DNA of 64,000 bases from Apium graveolens (taxonomy: Eukaryota; Streptophyta; Magnoliopsida; Apiales; Apiaceae): NCBI RefSeq assembly GCF_009905375.1, contig NW_027420664.1, positions 45,018 through 109,017 of the forward strand, read 5' to 3'. The position numbers and the translations under genes are program-made. The notes under the pieces were generated by a model. It was not told the DNA's origin, made no database searches, and saw nothing but the letters and a program-made list of their open reading frames with translations. Of this stretch, positions 1 through 10,853 are shown one piece after another (the stretch's first letter is position 1; every line of letters begins with the position of its first letter).

Positions 1-119
1 ACAAGTTGTTTAAGTAGCAATGCTGGTTTATTCTGTAAGATCTCATCAATTGTAAGAATTTCATACAAGTAATCAATCAAATATTAGCTGTGTTATCTCT
101 TTCTTTATTTGCTCTAACA
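1..119 (+). repeat. 3' part of the 5' LTR of copia element 1
   Basis: The stretch ends in CTCTAACA just before a tRNA primer-binding site, as an LTR 3' end should. Only the last 119 bases are inside the window, so LTR length and target duplication cannot be read. Confidence 0.75.
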
Positions 120-121
120 TC

Positions 122-133
122 TAGTATCAGAGC
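122..133 (+). other. Primer-binding site, initiator tRNA-Met
   Basis: TAGTATCAGAGC matches the usual copia site TGGTATCAGAGC at 11 of 12 bases. It lies two bases after the LTR end. Confidence 0.8.
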
Positions 134-175
134 ACTCAAGTCACCTGTGAAACACGATCGTGGTTAAACAGTGAA

Positions 176-1207
176 ATGGAAGCTAGCAAGAACAAGGAGG
201 GGTCATTTGGACTGAGTTATCCTATGCTAACTAAGACGAACTACACCACATGGGCCATCAAGATAAAAGTCTTTATGCAGGCACACGGTGTTTGGGATGC
301 AATAGAACCAAAGGATCCAAAGGGTACAGTCGAAGAAAAAACAGACAAGCGAGCACTAGCCATTATCTATCAAGGGATTGCAGATGACATGCTGTTAACG
401 ATAGCAGAAAAGAAAACATCGAAGGAGGCTTGGGGGGCTATAAAAATAATGTGCCTAGGTGCGGATAAAGTAAAGAAGGCTAAAGCTCAGACCCTAAAAT
501 CAGAGTTTGAGTCTCTAAAGATGAAAGACACTGAAATGTTGGATGACTTTTGTATGAAATTAAACGGCTTGGTTTCGAAAATCAGGGCGTTAGGAGAGAC
601 AATTGCTGAAGAGTATGTCGTTAAAAAGCTACTAAGGGTTGTCCCAACTAAGTTCCTCCAAATTGCGTCTGCAATCGAACAATTTGGTAACTTAGACACT
701 ATGTCCGTGGAGGAGGTCATTGGTTCTCTTAAAGCCCATGAGGAACGCTTGGGTGGACAAACGGAGAACAACGAGGGGCAGCAACTACTCTTGACTGAGG
801 ATGAGTGGCTCAAGAGAGAAGGCAACGACAGGAAACTTCTTCTCACTCGAGAAGAGTGGTTGAAGAAGTCAGGAAAGGCTGGGCAAAGCAGTGGTAGTGA
901 TTATCACACAAGGGATAACCGTATGGCTCGAGATAGAAGCCAGGTGAAATGTTACAATTGTGCTGCATATGGACACTTCGCTTATGAGTGTCGTAAGCCT
1001 AAGAAGAACAGGCCACAAAGAGGGGAAGCAAATATGTCATTTATAATCGACGAAGAACCTGCACTCTTGATGAATTTATGCGAAAACATCAAACCTGATG
1101 TGATTGGCATTACCGAGGATAAGATTATAGTAAACATCAAGGAGAGAGATGAAAACGTATGGTATCTTGATAATGGAGCTAGTAATCACATGACTGGACT
1201 GTCGTGA
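176..1207 (+). pseudogene. copia gag and start of protease, broken by a frameshift
   Basis: A 343-codon frame begins at ATG 176, 42 bases after the primer-binding site, the usual gag start. Residues about 15-200 are the Ty1/copia gag domain (UBN2 type, with the TNYTTWA motif near the start). A CCHC zinc knuckle CYNCAAYGHFAYEC lies near residue 260 and binds RNA in such proteins. The aspartic protease begins at DNGASNHMTG near residue 330, and the catalytic DNGA triad is present. The frame then stops at 1205-1207; the protease continues in another frame (KFEKLDRTVKGEVKFGDGS), so a frameshift near 1200 splits the polyprotein. The antisense frame at 487-846 is a shadow. Confidence 0.9.
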
Positions 1208-2436
1208 GAAATTTGAAAAGCTTGACAGGACTGTGAAAGGGGAAGTGAAATTTGGTGATGGCTCAGTAGTCCAAATTCAGGGCAGAGGTTCAATCAAATT
1301 CCTGTGCAAGAATGGGGAGACCAGAATTTTAAGCGAAGTCTGCTACATACCTACTTTGTGAAGCAACATCATCAGCTTAGGACAGCTCTCGGGGGAGGGA
1401 AATAGAGTTGTCATGAACGGAGAGAAGCTGTGGGTTTATGATAGTTGTGGAAGGATGCTTATGCAAGTCTAAAGGTCTGCAAATCGACTCTATAAGATTC
1501 ACATTCAGGAAGCTAAACATTATTGTCTACTAACAAAGGGTGACGAGGAAGCATGGTTGTGGCATAAGAGACTCGGACACGTAAATTTCAAGGAAATGCA
1601 ACTGTTATCAAAGAATCATATGGCTCATGGTGTACCAAACATTGTTCACCCCAAAGAAATCTGTGAGAGTTGCCTTATGACAAACAAACACGTAAGCCTT
1701 TTCCAAATAAATCTAATTTTATTGCTAAGTCTGCTCTAGAATTGATACATTTGGATTTATGCGGTCCTATATCCCCTTCCACACCGGGGGGGAACAATTA
1801 TTTTATGCTTCTTGTTGATGACTACAGCCGTATGATGTGGGTTTATTTCCTTAAACACAGGAATGAGGCACTGAATTATTTCAAGAAGTTTAAAGTTCTT
1901 GTTGAGAATTGAAAATGACAGGGTATTCAAGTTTTAAGAACCGATCGAGGAGGCGAATTTTGTTCAAAAGAGTTCAACCTTTTTTGTGAGGAACATGGCA
2001 TACTTAAGCACTACACGGAATCCTACACACCACAACAAAATGGTGTCGTAGAGCGCCGGAATCGTACAGTAGTTGCCATGGCATGAAGCATGCTCAAGGA
2101 AAGACAGGTGCCAGCTACTTATTGGGGAGAGGCAGTCACTCATGCCATTTATATTTTAAACAAGCTGCCAACACGAGCAATGTCGAATCTTACTCCTCAT
2201 GAAGCCTGGTTTGGAACAAAACCAAACTTGCATTATGCCAAAGTATTTGGTTGTACTGCTTATGTCAAGATTCCAGCTGTACACACAAAAAAACTCGATG
2301 ATAGAAGTCGACTAATGGTTCATTTTGGCAGAGAAGCTGGAACCAAGATATTTCGACTGTTTGATCCTATAACTGGCAGTATTCACATCAGCAGAGATGT
2401 GTTTTTTCAACGAACAGAAAGCCTGGAATTGGGATG
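1208..2436 (+). pseudogene. copia protease end, GAG-pre-integrase and integrase, multiply broken
   Basis: Translating in pieces gives the rest of the protease, the GAG-pre-integrase segment (WHKRLGHVNFKEMQLLSKNH at 1557, then a CESCLM motif), and the integrase core (LIHLDLCGPISPST, DDYSRMMWVYF, RTDRGGEF, PQQNGVVERRNRT). Stops sit near 1360, 1470, 1911 and 2083, and frames change near 1700 and 2430. The integrase catalytic D, D and E positions can still be recognised across the fragments, but no continuous protein is possible. Compared with intact copia pol no large deletion is evident; damage is by point changes and small indels. Confidence 0.87.
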
Positions 2437-4215
2437 ACTCTATTAAATCTGCGCCTAACAGCGGTGCACACTTTATCCTGGAAAATGATCCCACCGAACC
2501 TGAGAATTCTAGCGAAGAAAAAAACTGACAGTACAACACCTACCACTCCAGACACGACATCTTCTGATGAAACTGCAGAAACACCGCCCCCAAGGCTCCG
2601 CTCACTTGCAGATATTTATGACCACACGACTGAGGTGGAATTAGCTGAAGATGAACTTATGTTAATGGGTATTGATGAACCCATTTCTTTTGAGCAGGCT
2701 GTTGAGGACGATGCCTGGAAGACAGCAATGGATAATGAAATCGCCTCTATTGAAAAAAACAATACTTGGCAACTAGTGGATCTTCCAAAAGGGCATAAAC
2801 CTATAGCACTTAAATGGGTTTACAAGTTGAAGACTGATCAAAATGGAGCTATCACTAAACACAAAGCCCGTCTTGTGGCTAAAGGATATGTTCAACGTCA
2901 TGGAATCGATTATGAAGAAGGCTTTGCCCCGGTTACTCGACTTGAAACAGTCCATTTACTCCTTTCATTGGCAGCTAAAAATGATTGGGAGATTCACCAT
3001 CTTGACATTAAATCTGCTTTCTTGAATGGTGTTTTACAAGAGGAGGTTTATGTAACACAACCCAAAGGCTATGTCAAAAACGGCTCCGAACATCAAGTTT
3101 ATAGGCTTCCCAAGGCTTTGTATGGGCTTCGTCAAGCCCCTCGAGCGTGGTATGCTCGTCTCAACCAGTACCTTCTCACACTCGATTTTGTTAAATGCCC
3201 ATATGAGCATGCTGTATATACTCAGAAGGATGGAGCTCATTCTCTAGTTGTTGGTGTCTATGTCGAAGACTTATTAGTTACTGGCTCATCTCTGTCACAC
3301 ATTGCCAAATTCAAGGGGGAAATGAATCGTGAATTTGACATGTCTGACTTAGGGCTGCTGTCTTACTATTTGGGGTTGGAAGTTACTCAAGACAAGGAGT
3401 TTATTGAACTCAGGCAGTCGACTTATGCGCAGAAGGTGCTCGAATAGGCAGGCATGGCAGAATGTAATAGTGTGAGATATCCTATGGAGTACAAGATACA
3501 ATTACATGCTGACAGCTCGGGTGAAGTTGTAAATCCTACGCAGTTTAAAAGCATTATAGGCGGGCTCAGATACCTAGTGAATACAAGACCTGATATTGCT
3601 TATTCTATAGGGATTGTTAGCAGGTTTATGGAAAGGCCTACACAGCTGCACATGAACGCAGTTAAAAGGATTTGTCGATATCTGAAGGGAACGCTACAGT
3701 ACGGACTAATCTACACAAAAGGCCAAGGAAATTATATACTTTCGGGTTTTTCGGATAGTGACTTAGGAGGGAGTATGGATGACCGAAAGAGTACGGGAGG
3801 AATGGCTTTCTATCTTGATGAGAATTTAATTACTTGGGTGTCACAAAAACAACGGTGTGTTGCACTCTCTTCGTGTGAGGCTGAGTTTATGGCGGCTACG
3901 GCGGCTGCCTGCCAGGCGATTTGGTTGCAGCGGGTACTGAGTCATATCATGGGCATCAAGGTTGCTCCTGTCACATTGTACATTGATAATAGGTCAGCTG
4001 TGGACTTGGCACGTAATCCAGTTTTCTATGGACGAAGCAAGCATATTGACTTGCGCTATCACTTCATCCGTGATTGTGTTGAACAAGGATTGATAATTAT
4101 AAGACATGTCCGCACGAATGAACAACGAACTGACATCCTAACGAAGGCATTGGCAATATCCAAGTTTGAGAAGATGCGTCAGTTGCTTGGTGTCAGAAAG
4201 CTGGAGAATGTTTAG
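2434..4215 (+). pseudogene. copia reverse transcriptase and RNase H, one in-frame stop
   Basis: Two frames, 2434-3447 and 3454-4215, are in the same phase and are separated only by a TAG at 3445-3447, so they were one RT-RNase H frame. RT landmarks are LVAKGYVQRHGIDYEEGFAP, DIKSAFLNG and ALYGLRQAPRAWY. The catalytic motif reads YVEDLL instead of YVDDLL, a change of the first catalytic Asp to Glu. RNase H landmarks are DSDLGGSMDDRKSTGG, ALSSCEAEF, DNRSAV and KHIDLRYHFIRD. The C-terminus ends three bases before the polypurine tract region. Confidence 0.9.
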
Positions 4216-4230
4216 ATTAAAGGGGAGTTA

Positions 4231-4390
4231 TGTTGGGCTTGGGCTTAATCTACACATATTTATTTGAGTTTATGTTATTGAATAAAAAGTCTCGATTATT
4301 GTAGTTGGTTATAGTAGTGTCCCGCAAGTTTAGGATCAAAATAAGTGAGAGATAAATTAGGATCAATTATCCTAGTTAATAGCACAATTC
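4231..4390 (+). repeat. 5' part of the 3' LTR of copia element 1, truncated
   Basis: A polypurine tract (AAAGGGGAG, about 4219-4227) precedes TGTTGGGC at 4231, a normal LTR start. After 160 bases the sequence joins the start of the 21 kb repeat at 4391. None of the LTR 3' end seen at positions 1-119 appears here, so the middle and end of this LTR are missing. Confidence 0.75.
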
Positions 4391-6027
4391 CTTAATGATA
4401 TAAAGTATAAGAATATAAGATATAGATATAAAATTACCCATTTTTCCTTTGTAATATCATTATTATTAATTTTAGTACACATATTATATATGGTGCTGGA
4501 TTGACCCGTTGTGAGGTACTACATGTTTATAGTGTCATAAGTTAATCTCACAGTAATAATGATGTATTGGTCTTTTGACTTGAAATCATTATATTTCTAT
4601 ACGAGAATTAATATACTTTGATACTATTGAAAGTTATCCTTGACCGGGTAATAATAAAAGTAGAGATCGGGTACATTATGAATCGTATGAGAAATATGAA
4701 TGATCTAGATGGGATTTAGCCCTCATGTATTAAAGGAGTGATATTATTGGCCCTTGATTGAGTAAGACTATAAAATGCATGGTCGTGCTCAAATACTGAT
4801 TTGTTTAATAGTTTACTCATTGATCAAGGAAAGAAGGATTGAACGTTAACGGAGGATGACACAATGCATGCCTCGAGTTTGATCTATAATATAAGGCTAA
4901 AGGGATTATATTACATTGTACATTATTCACGAAAGGTTTAATTGATCACTGATTAAATAATTAATACTTGGGTAACAATGATGTATTACTAGATGCCGCT
5001 CATTGTTTATGATTTGAAATTAGATTTAAAATTGTTGCCAACGTAACAATAACCTAAAGGGTCGCACAAAGAATGATTGAAGGATTATTTAATTTAAATT
5101 CGGACTTAAATAAAATGTAAGTATTTCGAATTATTTGTTATTAATTAAGTGTGACTTAATTAATTAAATAAATAGGAAATTCGAATTTAATATTGCATGA
5201 CCAATTTTTTAGATATATTATGTTATGTTATTCAGCACTGCATGTTTCATCGATAAATTATTTATTTCTTTGAAGTTGCTTTTATGTCTTTGGTTTCTTT
5301 TATGCACACATTATTTACTTTCAAGTTCTATCTAGTTTTGTGATTTTTATGGTCATTCCGGCTTATATTTGATTATCTAGATATGGTGATGGTATGTAGT
5401 TAGTGATGCCACTGGTTATTGTGATGGTGGATACGTGGTGAAAAGTGGTCGCTAAGTAGTCGTTCCTGTGATATTTAAATATTTGGAATTTGTGACAGTT
5501 TGATTTTAGTAAGTGTGTATGATTGTGATAATATTCTTAAATCAGGTGGTTTACATATAGTTTTTGGTATTGGCATATGATATTGAGTGGAAAGAAATGG
5601 ATGGAAAAAGTGGTCATGCAATGATTTGAACTTTGAATGTAGTTATTTTTTAAAATAAATTTATTATCTACGTAATGATATTGGTGGCTAAAGTTCATGG
5701 TTGTATGTGGTAGTGGATGGTTGTGGGCAATCGTTGTTCAAGTAGAAAAGAGATGATTGTGGTTTATGAAAATTTGGATAGAATTAAAGAGTTGTGGAAA
5801 ATGAATACAAATCATATATTGGATTAATATACATAGATATGTATGACTGGCTGGAATTAAATTTTATTATTTATTAATTAAGTGTTCTCATTGAAATATG
5901 AATATCTCTCAATAAATATATCCTAATATGTTAGAATCTTATAAGACGTTAGAATCTTAGAAGACGTTTTAATCGAGGATATCTTTCTTTTGTGACTAAA
6001 TATCTCCTAAGATAGTATCTTACAATC
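4391..6027. other. Non-coding leader of unit 1
   Basis: AT-rich, with no open frame of note on either strand and no recognisable transposon ends. The last 150 bases carry repeats of a motif like AGAAGACGTTTTAAT that lead into the duplicated promoter. The same stretch begins units 2 (25633-27271) and 3 (46084-47739). Confidence 0.6.
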
Positions 6028-6498
6028 TTAGTCAAATCCCACCATATTTCTTTTTTGACTAAATATATCCTAATATCTCCTAATATCTTACTATCTTAGA
6101 AGACATTTTAATTTTTAAACATCCATGGATTTCATTGAATAAATTCAAAATCAAAATCGATCTTTGAAACATATATGCTCACAATCTCAATTTTATTATA
6201 CCCCTAAATTTCATATAAATACACAATTATGTATTAGTTTCATACATGTTTAATACGTTTAAAGGATAATATAGAATTTTAGTCAAATATTAAGATCTTT
6301 CTTTTTTGACCCAATATATCATAATATCTTAATATTCTAAAAGACGTTTTAATTTCCATGACGTCCATGGATTTTACTAAATTAAGTCAAAGTCAAAAAT
6401 CCAAATTGAATCTTTGTAATCTAGCATATCCTGTCAATTCCAATTTATTATACCCCTAAATTTCATATAAATAAGGCATATGTATTAGTTTCAACATG
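6028..6498 (+). promoter_or_regulatory. Tandemly duplicated promoter of the 145-codon gene, unit 1
   Basis: Two imperfect direct copies of about 220 bp (6028-6248 and 6279-6498) each contain TTTTTTGAC, a decayed AAGACATTTTAAT-like element, CCATGGATTT, and a TATA box TATAAATA at 6214 and 6466. The TATA boxes are 252 bp apart. The downstream box would place transcription start near 6500, about 70 bases before the ORF. The regulatory role is inferred from position and TATA content only. Confidence 0.55.
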
Positions 6499-6532
6499 TC
6501 AATGTCTTAAAAAAACATCTCCATTTTCATTC

Positions 6533-6562
6533 ATGGATAAATCTCATACATGTCTCCGCTAA
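6533..6562 (+). promoter_or_regulatory. Nine-codon upstream ORF in the leader, unit 1
   Basis: ATG at 6533 opens MDKSHTCLR and stops at TAA 6560-6562, ten bases before the main ATG. A four-codon ORF (6496-6510) lies just upstream. Both are also present in units 2 and 3. If transcription starts near 6500 at least the nine-codon ORF would be in the mRNA and could lower translation of the main frame; this is inference. Confidence 0.4.
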
Positions 6563-6572
6563 ATTATAGACA

Positions 6573-7010
6573 ATGCAGAACCCATATCTGGCGATGCAAG
6601 GAGTAGATGAAGCTGATATCGAACTAAGAATCCTGAGATGTGATGTTATCATCAAATCACATCAGTCACACACTGTTCCTAGGATGGGCTATCCTGCGGC
6701 ATATGCATCTTTCAAGATTAAGCCTCGAAATTTTCCAGGAAATGCTGTGGTTATTGTTTCACATACGCAATTGGAGAATCGGAAGGGGAACTCACAACTT
6801 GCAGGCTGGAAGGAAAAACTGAATCGGGACGTACGGACTATTGAGTTAGAGTTAAATATATTTAGCAAGGTGTTTAACGAGCATGGATTTGAATGTTCGC
6901 AGATCAGAGGATCAACAAAAGAAGAAAAAGTCTTGAGCGGTAAAAACTTCGAGAAAGTTATTAAGGGGCTTGAAGTCATCACTTTATTCAAGCTCTACCA
7001 AAGATGTTAA
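6573..7010 (+). CDS. Unrecognised 145-residue basic protein, copy 1
   Basis: The frame runs from ATG 6573 to TAA 7010 without an intron and is preceded by a plausible TATA promoter. I do not recognise the family. The product is basic (about 22 Lys/Arg against 16 Asp/Glu), has no signal peptide or membrane segment, and begins MQNPYLAMQGVDEADIELRI. The N-terminal alternation of hydrophobic and polar residues (IELRILRCDVIIKS, AAYASFKIKP, NAVVIVSH) suggests beta strands, and a C2-like fold is a guess I cannot test here. The frame is open in all three array units, with four amino-acid replacements among them. A 3' copy of it survives at 9695-9918. A 100-codon antisense frame is a shadow. Confidence 0.6.
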   Translation: MQNPYLAMQGVDEADIELRILRCDVIIKSHQSHTVPRMGYPAAYASFKIKPRNFPGNAVVIVSHTQLENRKGNSQLAGWKEKLNRDVRTIELELNIFSKVFNEHGFECSQIRGSTKEEKVLSGKNFEKVIKGLEVITLFKLYQRC

Positions 7011-7895
7011 ACTTAAGCATATGCTAGAATGTTTTACGAATTATGTATGATTTGAATTAATGGTACTCTAATATTATAAATATTTTTGTGAACTGATGTA
7101 TATTATACATAATAGTACAATACTAGTATTTTATGATTTTATAAATTTAAAATTAATTGATATTAGATGTTACTAATAATTAGTTACACTAAAACTTGAG
7201 TTCATTACTTTTTTATCACAATAATGAATTATTTGATTGATGGCAACGAGAAGTTATTGATAAATATATTTAGAAGTTGTGCGAATAATAATAAGAAATT
7301 ACGACGAACATGAACATAAACTTATTGTGGGACACATTTTTGATGTGTTTGGTCATATTAAATTAATGAATGATATTGTTAGATAATTTATCATAAATAC
7401 TATATTGAGGAACACCGATAGAAAAATTTGAATGATGATTTTATAATATCTATGTATTATATTATACATTTCATGCATGATTAATTAATAATATAAAATA
7501 TAATTGTAATACAATTTTTATGATAATATATTCATTTCAATATTTTTAAAATTAAAAAGTAACTAATGTGATACACGGTATTGGTGTTACAGTTTTCTTC
7601 AACATTAGCTTTATCGCTATTGTAACACTAATTGAGAGCGGTAACAATAGAATAACAATTTTTTAACTAATGTAACGTTGCTTGTAACACTGACATTATA
7701 GTATCCCACTTATGGCATATTGGTAGTAGCTTTAAGAGCAACAACATGAACATGTGCAACTTGATAAGAGATATTTTTTGTCGATAATCTCCAAGAATTG
7801 GTACATTCATGTTATCTTAATATCTTCAATTCAACATCAAGGCAAGATGAGAGAATCGAAATATATAAGCTTTAGAGGCTTTGATCATAGATTTT
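7011..7895. other. Gene 3' flank, AT-rich spacer of segment A
   Basis: No open frame. It contains a palindrome-rich stretch near 7570-7700 (ATTGGTGTTACAG, GCTATTGTAACACTAATTG) that could be a small foldback element; termini are not clear. The same spacer follows the pseudogene copy at 9919-10848 and recurs in the other units. Confidence 0.5.
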
Positions 7896-7900
7896 AGAAT

Positions 7901-8508
7901 TGTTGGGCTTTTGCTGAGAAGGCCTAAGTCCACATTAATATGATATTGTCCACTCTAGGCCGAGCCCGCACGGATTTGTTTTTGGGCACCTCCCAAAAGG
8001 CCTCATACTAATGCAGTTATCTGGCTGCTTATATTCTAGTCATCTGCCCCTCCCACAAATGATGTGGGATAACTCCTGACAATCTCACCCTTCAAATATC
8101 GAGCCCAGCACCTGTCGATTTTTCCTGCTGATTGTGTGATCTGGATCCCCCTTGACCCATACTGGAATTCTTTTAGCTTTCTGCCTCCCCCTTGGCCCAT
8201 ACTGGAAGTTCCACCTGCCTTTTCCTTGAGCCCATATGGGGTTAGCCCATCTGCCTTTCCCTAGGCCTATCTGGGATTCCGTCTGAGATTGTTTTGGACC
8301 GTTACAACCTCAAGCTCTAATACCACTTGTTGGGCTTTTACTGAGCAGGTCTAACTCCATATTAGTATGATATTTTCCACTCTGGGCCGAGCCTGCACCG
8401 ATTTGTTTTTGGGCACCTCCCAAAAGGCCTCATACTAATGGAGTTATTTGGCTGCTTATATTCTAGTTATCTGCCACTCCCATAAATGATGTGGGACAAT
8501 TTCTAATA
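7901..8508 (-). mobile_element. TRIM-1 miniature LTR element, segment A, unit 1
   Basis: Two direct repeats of 181 bp, 7901-8081 and 8328-8508, both start TGTTGGGC on the plus strand. Between them, read on the minus strand, TGGTATTAGAGC matches the initiator-tRNA-Met primer site two bases inside the 8328 repeat. AAGGGTGAGAT before the other repeat serves as polypurine tract. The 5-bp duplication AGAAT flanks both sides (7896-7900 and 8509-8513). There is no coding capacity. Total 608 bp, typical of TRIMs. Confidence 0.9.
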
Positions 8509-8854
8509 AGAATCTCATCTATATTACCTGCAATATCATTAGCATCATCAATATTATCATCAATATCACTAGGATGTGGCATGCTTGTCAAGATCATCAT
8601 CATGAGAGAAATGTTATACTATACCCTTAAATTTTTAGTCAACTTTAGATTTGGAAATTCTTTATCCTAATATGTAGCTGAAACAGAAAGACCTTTAATT
8701 CTCTTTATTATTTTAAAGCGATCTCATCACTTCTCACACATATATCACTTTTCAAAAGCAATATTTAAGGCACTAGAAGTCCCTGACTTCTCTCTCAAGT
8801 CTACCTCTCATTTTTCCAGCATAAAAGACGGCCTCTCAGTTTCTTAATTTTTCA

Positions 8855-9690
8855 CTAATTGTTTCCCACATTCCCACTTGAAAGGCTCAAATCACTACCA
8901 AATGAAAAAATTAGAGAGGGCCGGAAAGAGTGGTCTACAGTCATATAAATAAGGGTATCCTCACACAAGGGTCTATTTTTAGCCATACTAGAATATAAAA
9001 TAATAGTACTAATTAAATATGTACCTTCAAAAGAAGAATCCATATGAATGGATATTAGAGGAGTTACAAGAATAACACTAGCATTCTTCTTTGCATCAAC
9101 CACTTCAACCTTAAGATCAAGAAATATTGAAGTGTCAGCATATGCAGCATCATCTGGAGTCGTAGTGGTGCCTTCATCAAGACTTTGACCTGATCATTCT
9201 TGTGGGGCATGAAGCTTATATAACCCTTTAAGCTGAGAGTTCTTGTTGGCTTATCGCAAATATTGAATCATTCAATATTGCATCGAACTCAGCTATATGC
9301 TCCTGATGAGCTTCTTTATCCTTTGTGTGCGGTACAATATTAAATTCCATTTTTTCAGAACCTCCTTGAGCAGTGTCAGGGAATTGTCCTTCCAGTAGTA
9401 GTGTGTGAACCTTCACTTTGAGAAGGTGGTTCTTTTGTGACAAGGTCATTAACGCCTGTTGAATCCCTTTGAGATTCAACTTCTTGTGTGCTGTAACCTT
9501 TCTGTGAAGATTGATACCTTGATTTATTTCTGTAATATACAATTTTATCTTCTGTTTTCGTTTTCAAATTGTCAGTACCGGCTTGACCAGTATCAAGACT
9601 AGATAATGACTTAGCTGATGACTTGTCAAGAATTCCACCAACATCAGGAATAGAGGCATCTCTATCTATATTGGCCTTGTTTAGAGGAAT
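8855..9690 (-). pseudogene. Retroelement gag-like remnant in segment A, unit 1
   Basis: Minus-strand frames at 9228-9542 and 9376-9567 in different phases, and 8855-9103, read Lys/Gln/Ser-rich low-complexity protein (KTEDKIVYYRNKSRYQSSQK; QHTLLLEGQFPDTAQGG-like). The same text recurs in segment B, where it lies downstream of an N-terminal domain of long copia gag type. I therefore read it as the linker part of a decayed gag. A premature TGA interrupts it near 9197 (CGA to TGA on the minus strand compared with unit 3). Confidence 0.5.
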
Positions 9691-9694
9691 AGCT

Positions 9695-9918
9695 CACAAC
9701 TTGCAGGCCGACAGGAAAAACTGGATCGAGATGTACGGACTCTTAACTTAGAGTAAAATATTGTTAGCTTTGGCAAGGTGATTAACGAGCATGGATTTGA
9801 ATGTAGCAGATGAGAGGATCATCCACAGAAGAAGAAGTCTTGAGTGGTGAAGAGTTGGAGAAATTTATTAAGGGGCTTGAAGTCATCACTTCATTCAAGC
9901 TCTACCAAAAATGATAAA
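9695..9918 (+). pseudogene. 3' pseudogene copy of the 145-codon gene, unit 1
   Basis: It matches 6793-7010 of the intact gene at about 90% but starts abruptly at the A/B junction, so promoter, ATG and the first 73 codons are absent. Small indels and a TAG after the second RTLN-like motif break the frame. The terminal TGTTAA (Cys-stop) of the gene is TGATAA here. Confidence 0.85.
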
Positions 9919-10853
9919 CTTAAGCATATGTTAGAAAGTTTTACTTATTATGTATGATTTGAATAAATGGTACTCTAATATTATAAATATTTTTGTGAAT
10001 GTGATGTATATTATACATAATAGTACAATACTATTATTTTATAATTTTATAAATATGAAATTAATTGATATTGGATATTACTATTTGTAATAATTAGTTT
10101 CCCTAAAACTTGAGTTCATTAATCTTTTTATCACAAAAAAAATGAATTACTTGATTGATGGCAACGAGAAGTTAGTGATAAATATATTTAGAAGTTGTGT
10201 AAATAAAAATGAGAAATTATTGCGAACAGGAAAATAAACTTTTTGTGGGACACATTTTTGATGTGTTTGGTCATATAAAATTAATGAATGATATTGTTAG
10301 ATAATTTATCATAAATACTATATTGAGGAACACAAATAGAAAATTTTGAATGATAAATTAATAATATATATGTATTATATTATACTTTTCATGCATGATT
10401 AATTAATTATACAAAATATAATTTTAATACAAGTTTTATGAAAATATATTCATTTCAATTTTTCAAAATTAAAAAGTAACTAATGTGATACACGGTATTG
10501 GTGTTACATTTTTCTGCAACATTAGCTTTATCGCTATTGTAACACTAATTGAGAGGTGTTACTATAGAACAATAATTTGTTAACTAATGTTAAGCTTTTA
10601 ACACTTGCATTATAGTAGCCCATTTATAGCATAGTGGTAGTAGCATATAGAATAGTTTGCATATCTGGATTTGAAAGTGCATTGGGAGTCAGATCAGCAT
10701 GAACATGTACAACTTGATAAGAGATATTTTCACTCGACAATCTCCATGAATTGTTCCATTCATGTTGTCTTAATATCTTCAATACAACATCAAGGCAAGA
10801 TGAGAGAATCGAAATATATAAGCTTTAGAGGCTTTGATCATAGATTTTAGAAT

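Larger units (their letters stand above)
1..4390 (+). mobile_element. Decayed Ty1/copia LTR retrotransposon (element 1)
   Basis: Order along the strand is partial 5' LTR, primer-binding site, gag with CCHC knuckle, protease, GAG-pre-integrase, integrase, reverse transcriptase, RNase H, polypurine tract and partial 3' LTR. That order (integrase before RT) defines Ty1/copia. Several in-frame stops and frameshifts make it inactive. Its 3' LTR ends abruptly where the 21 kb tandem array begins, and its 5' LTR runs off the window. The degenerate minus-strand copia inside units 1 and 2 belongs to a related family, since gag, protease and RT segments share the same phrases. Confidence 0.93.

Noticed and set aside
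487..846. 119-codon minus-strand ORF
   Set aside because: Antisense of the copia gag; Ser-rich composition is typical of such shadows.
6689..6991. 100-codon minus-strand ORF, present at the same place in all three units
   Set aside because: It is the antisense shadow of the 145-codon frame. Its conservation follows from the sense frame, and it has no start context or promoter of its own.
7570..7700. Foldback or miniature element with GTGTTAC/GTAACAC motifs
   Set aside because: Partial palindromes are present, but ends and target duplication cannot be set.
7901..8508. Direct repeats beginning TGTTGGGC read as the LTR of element 1, which also starts TGTTGGGC
   Set aside because: Beyond the first eight bases the sequences differ, and the primer site and target duplication show an independent small element on the other strand.
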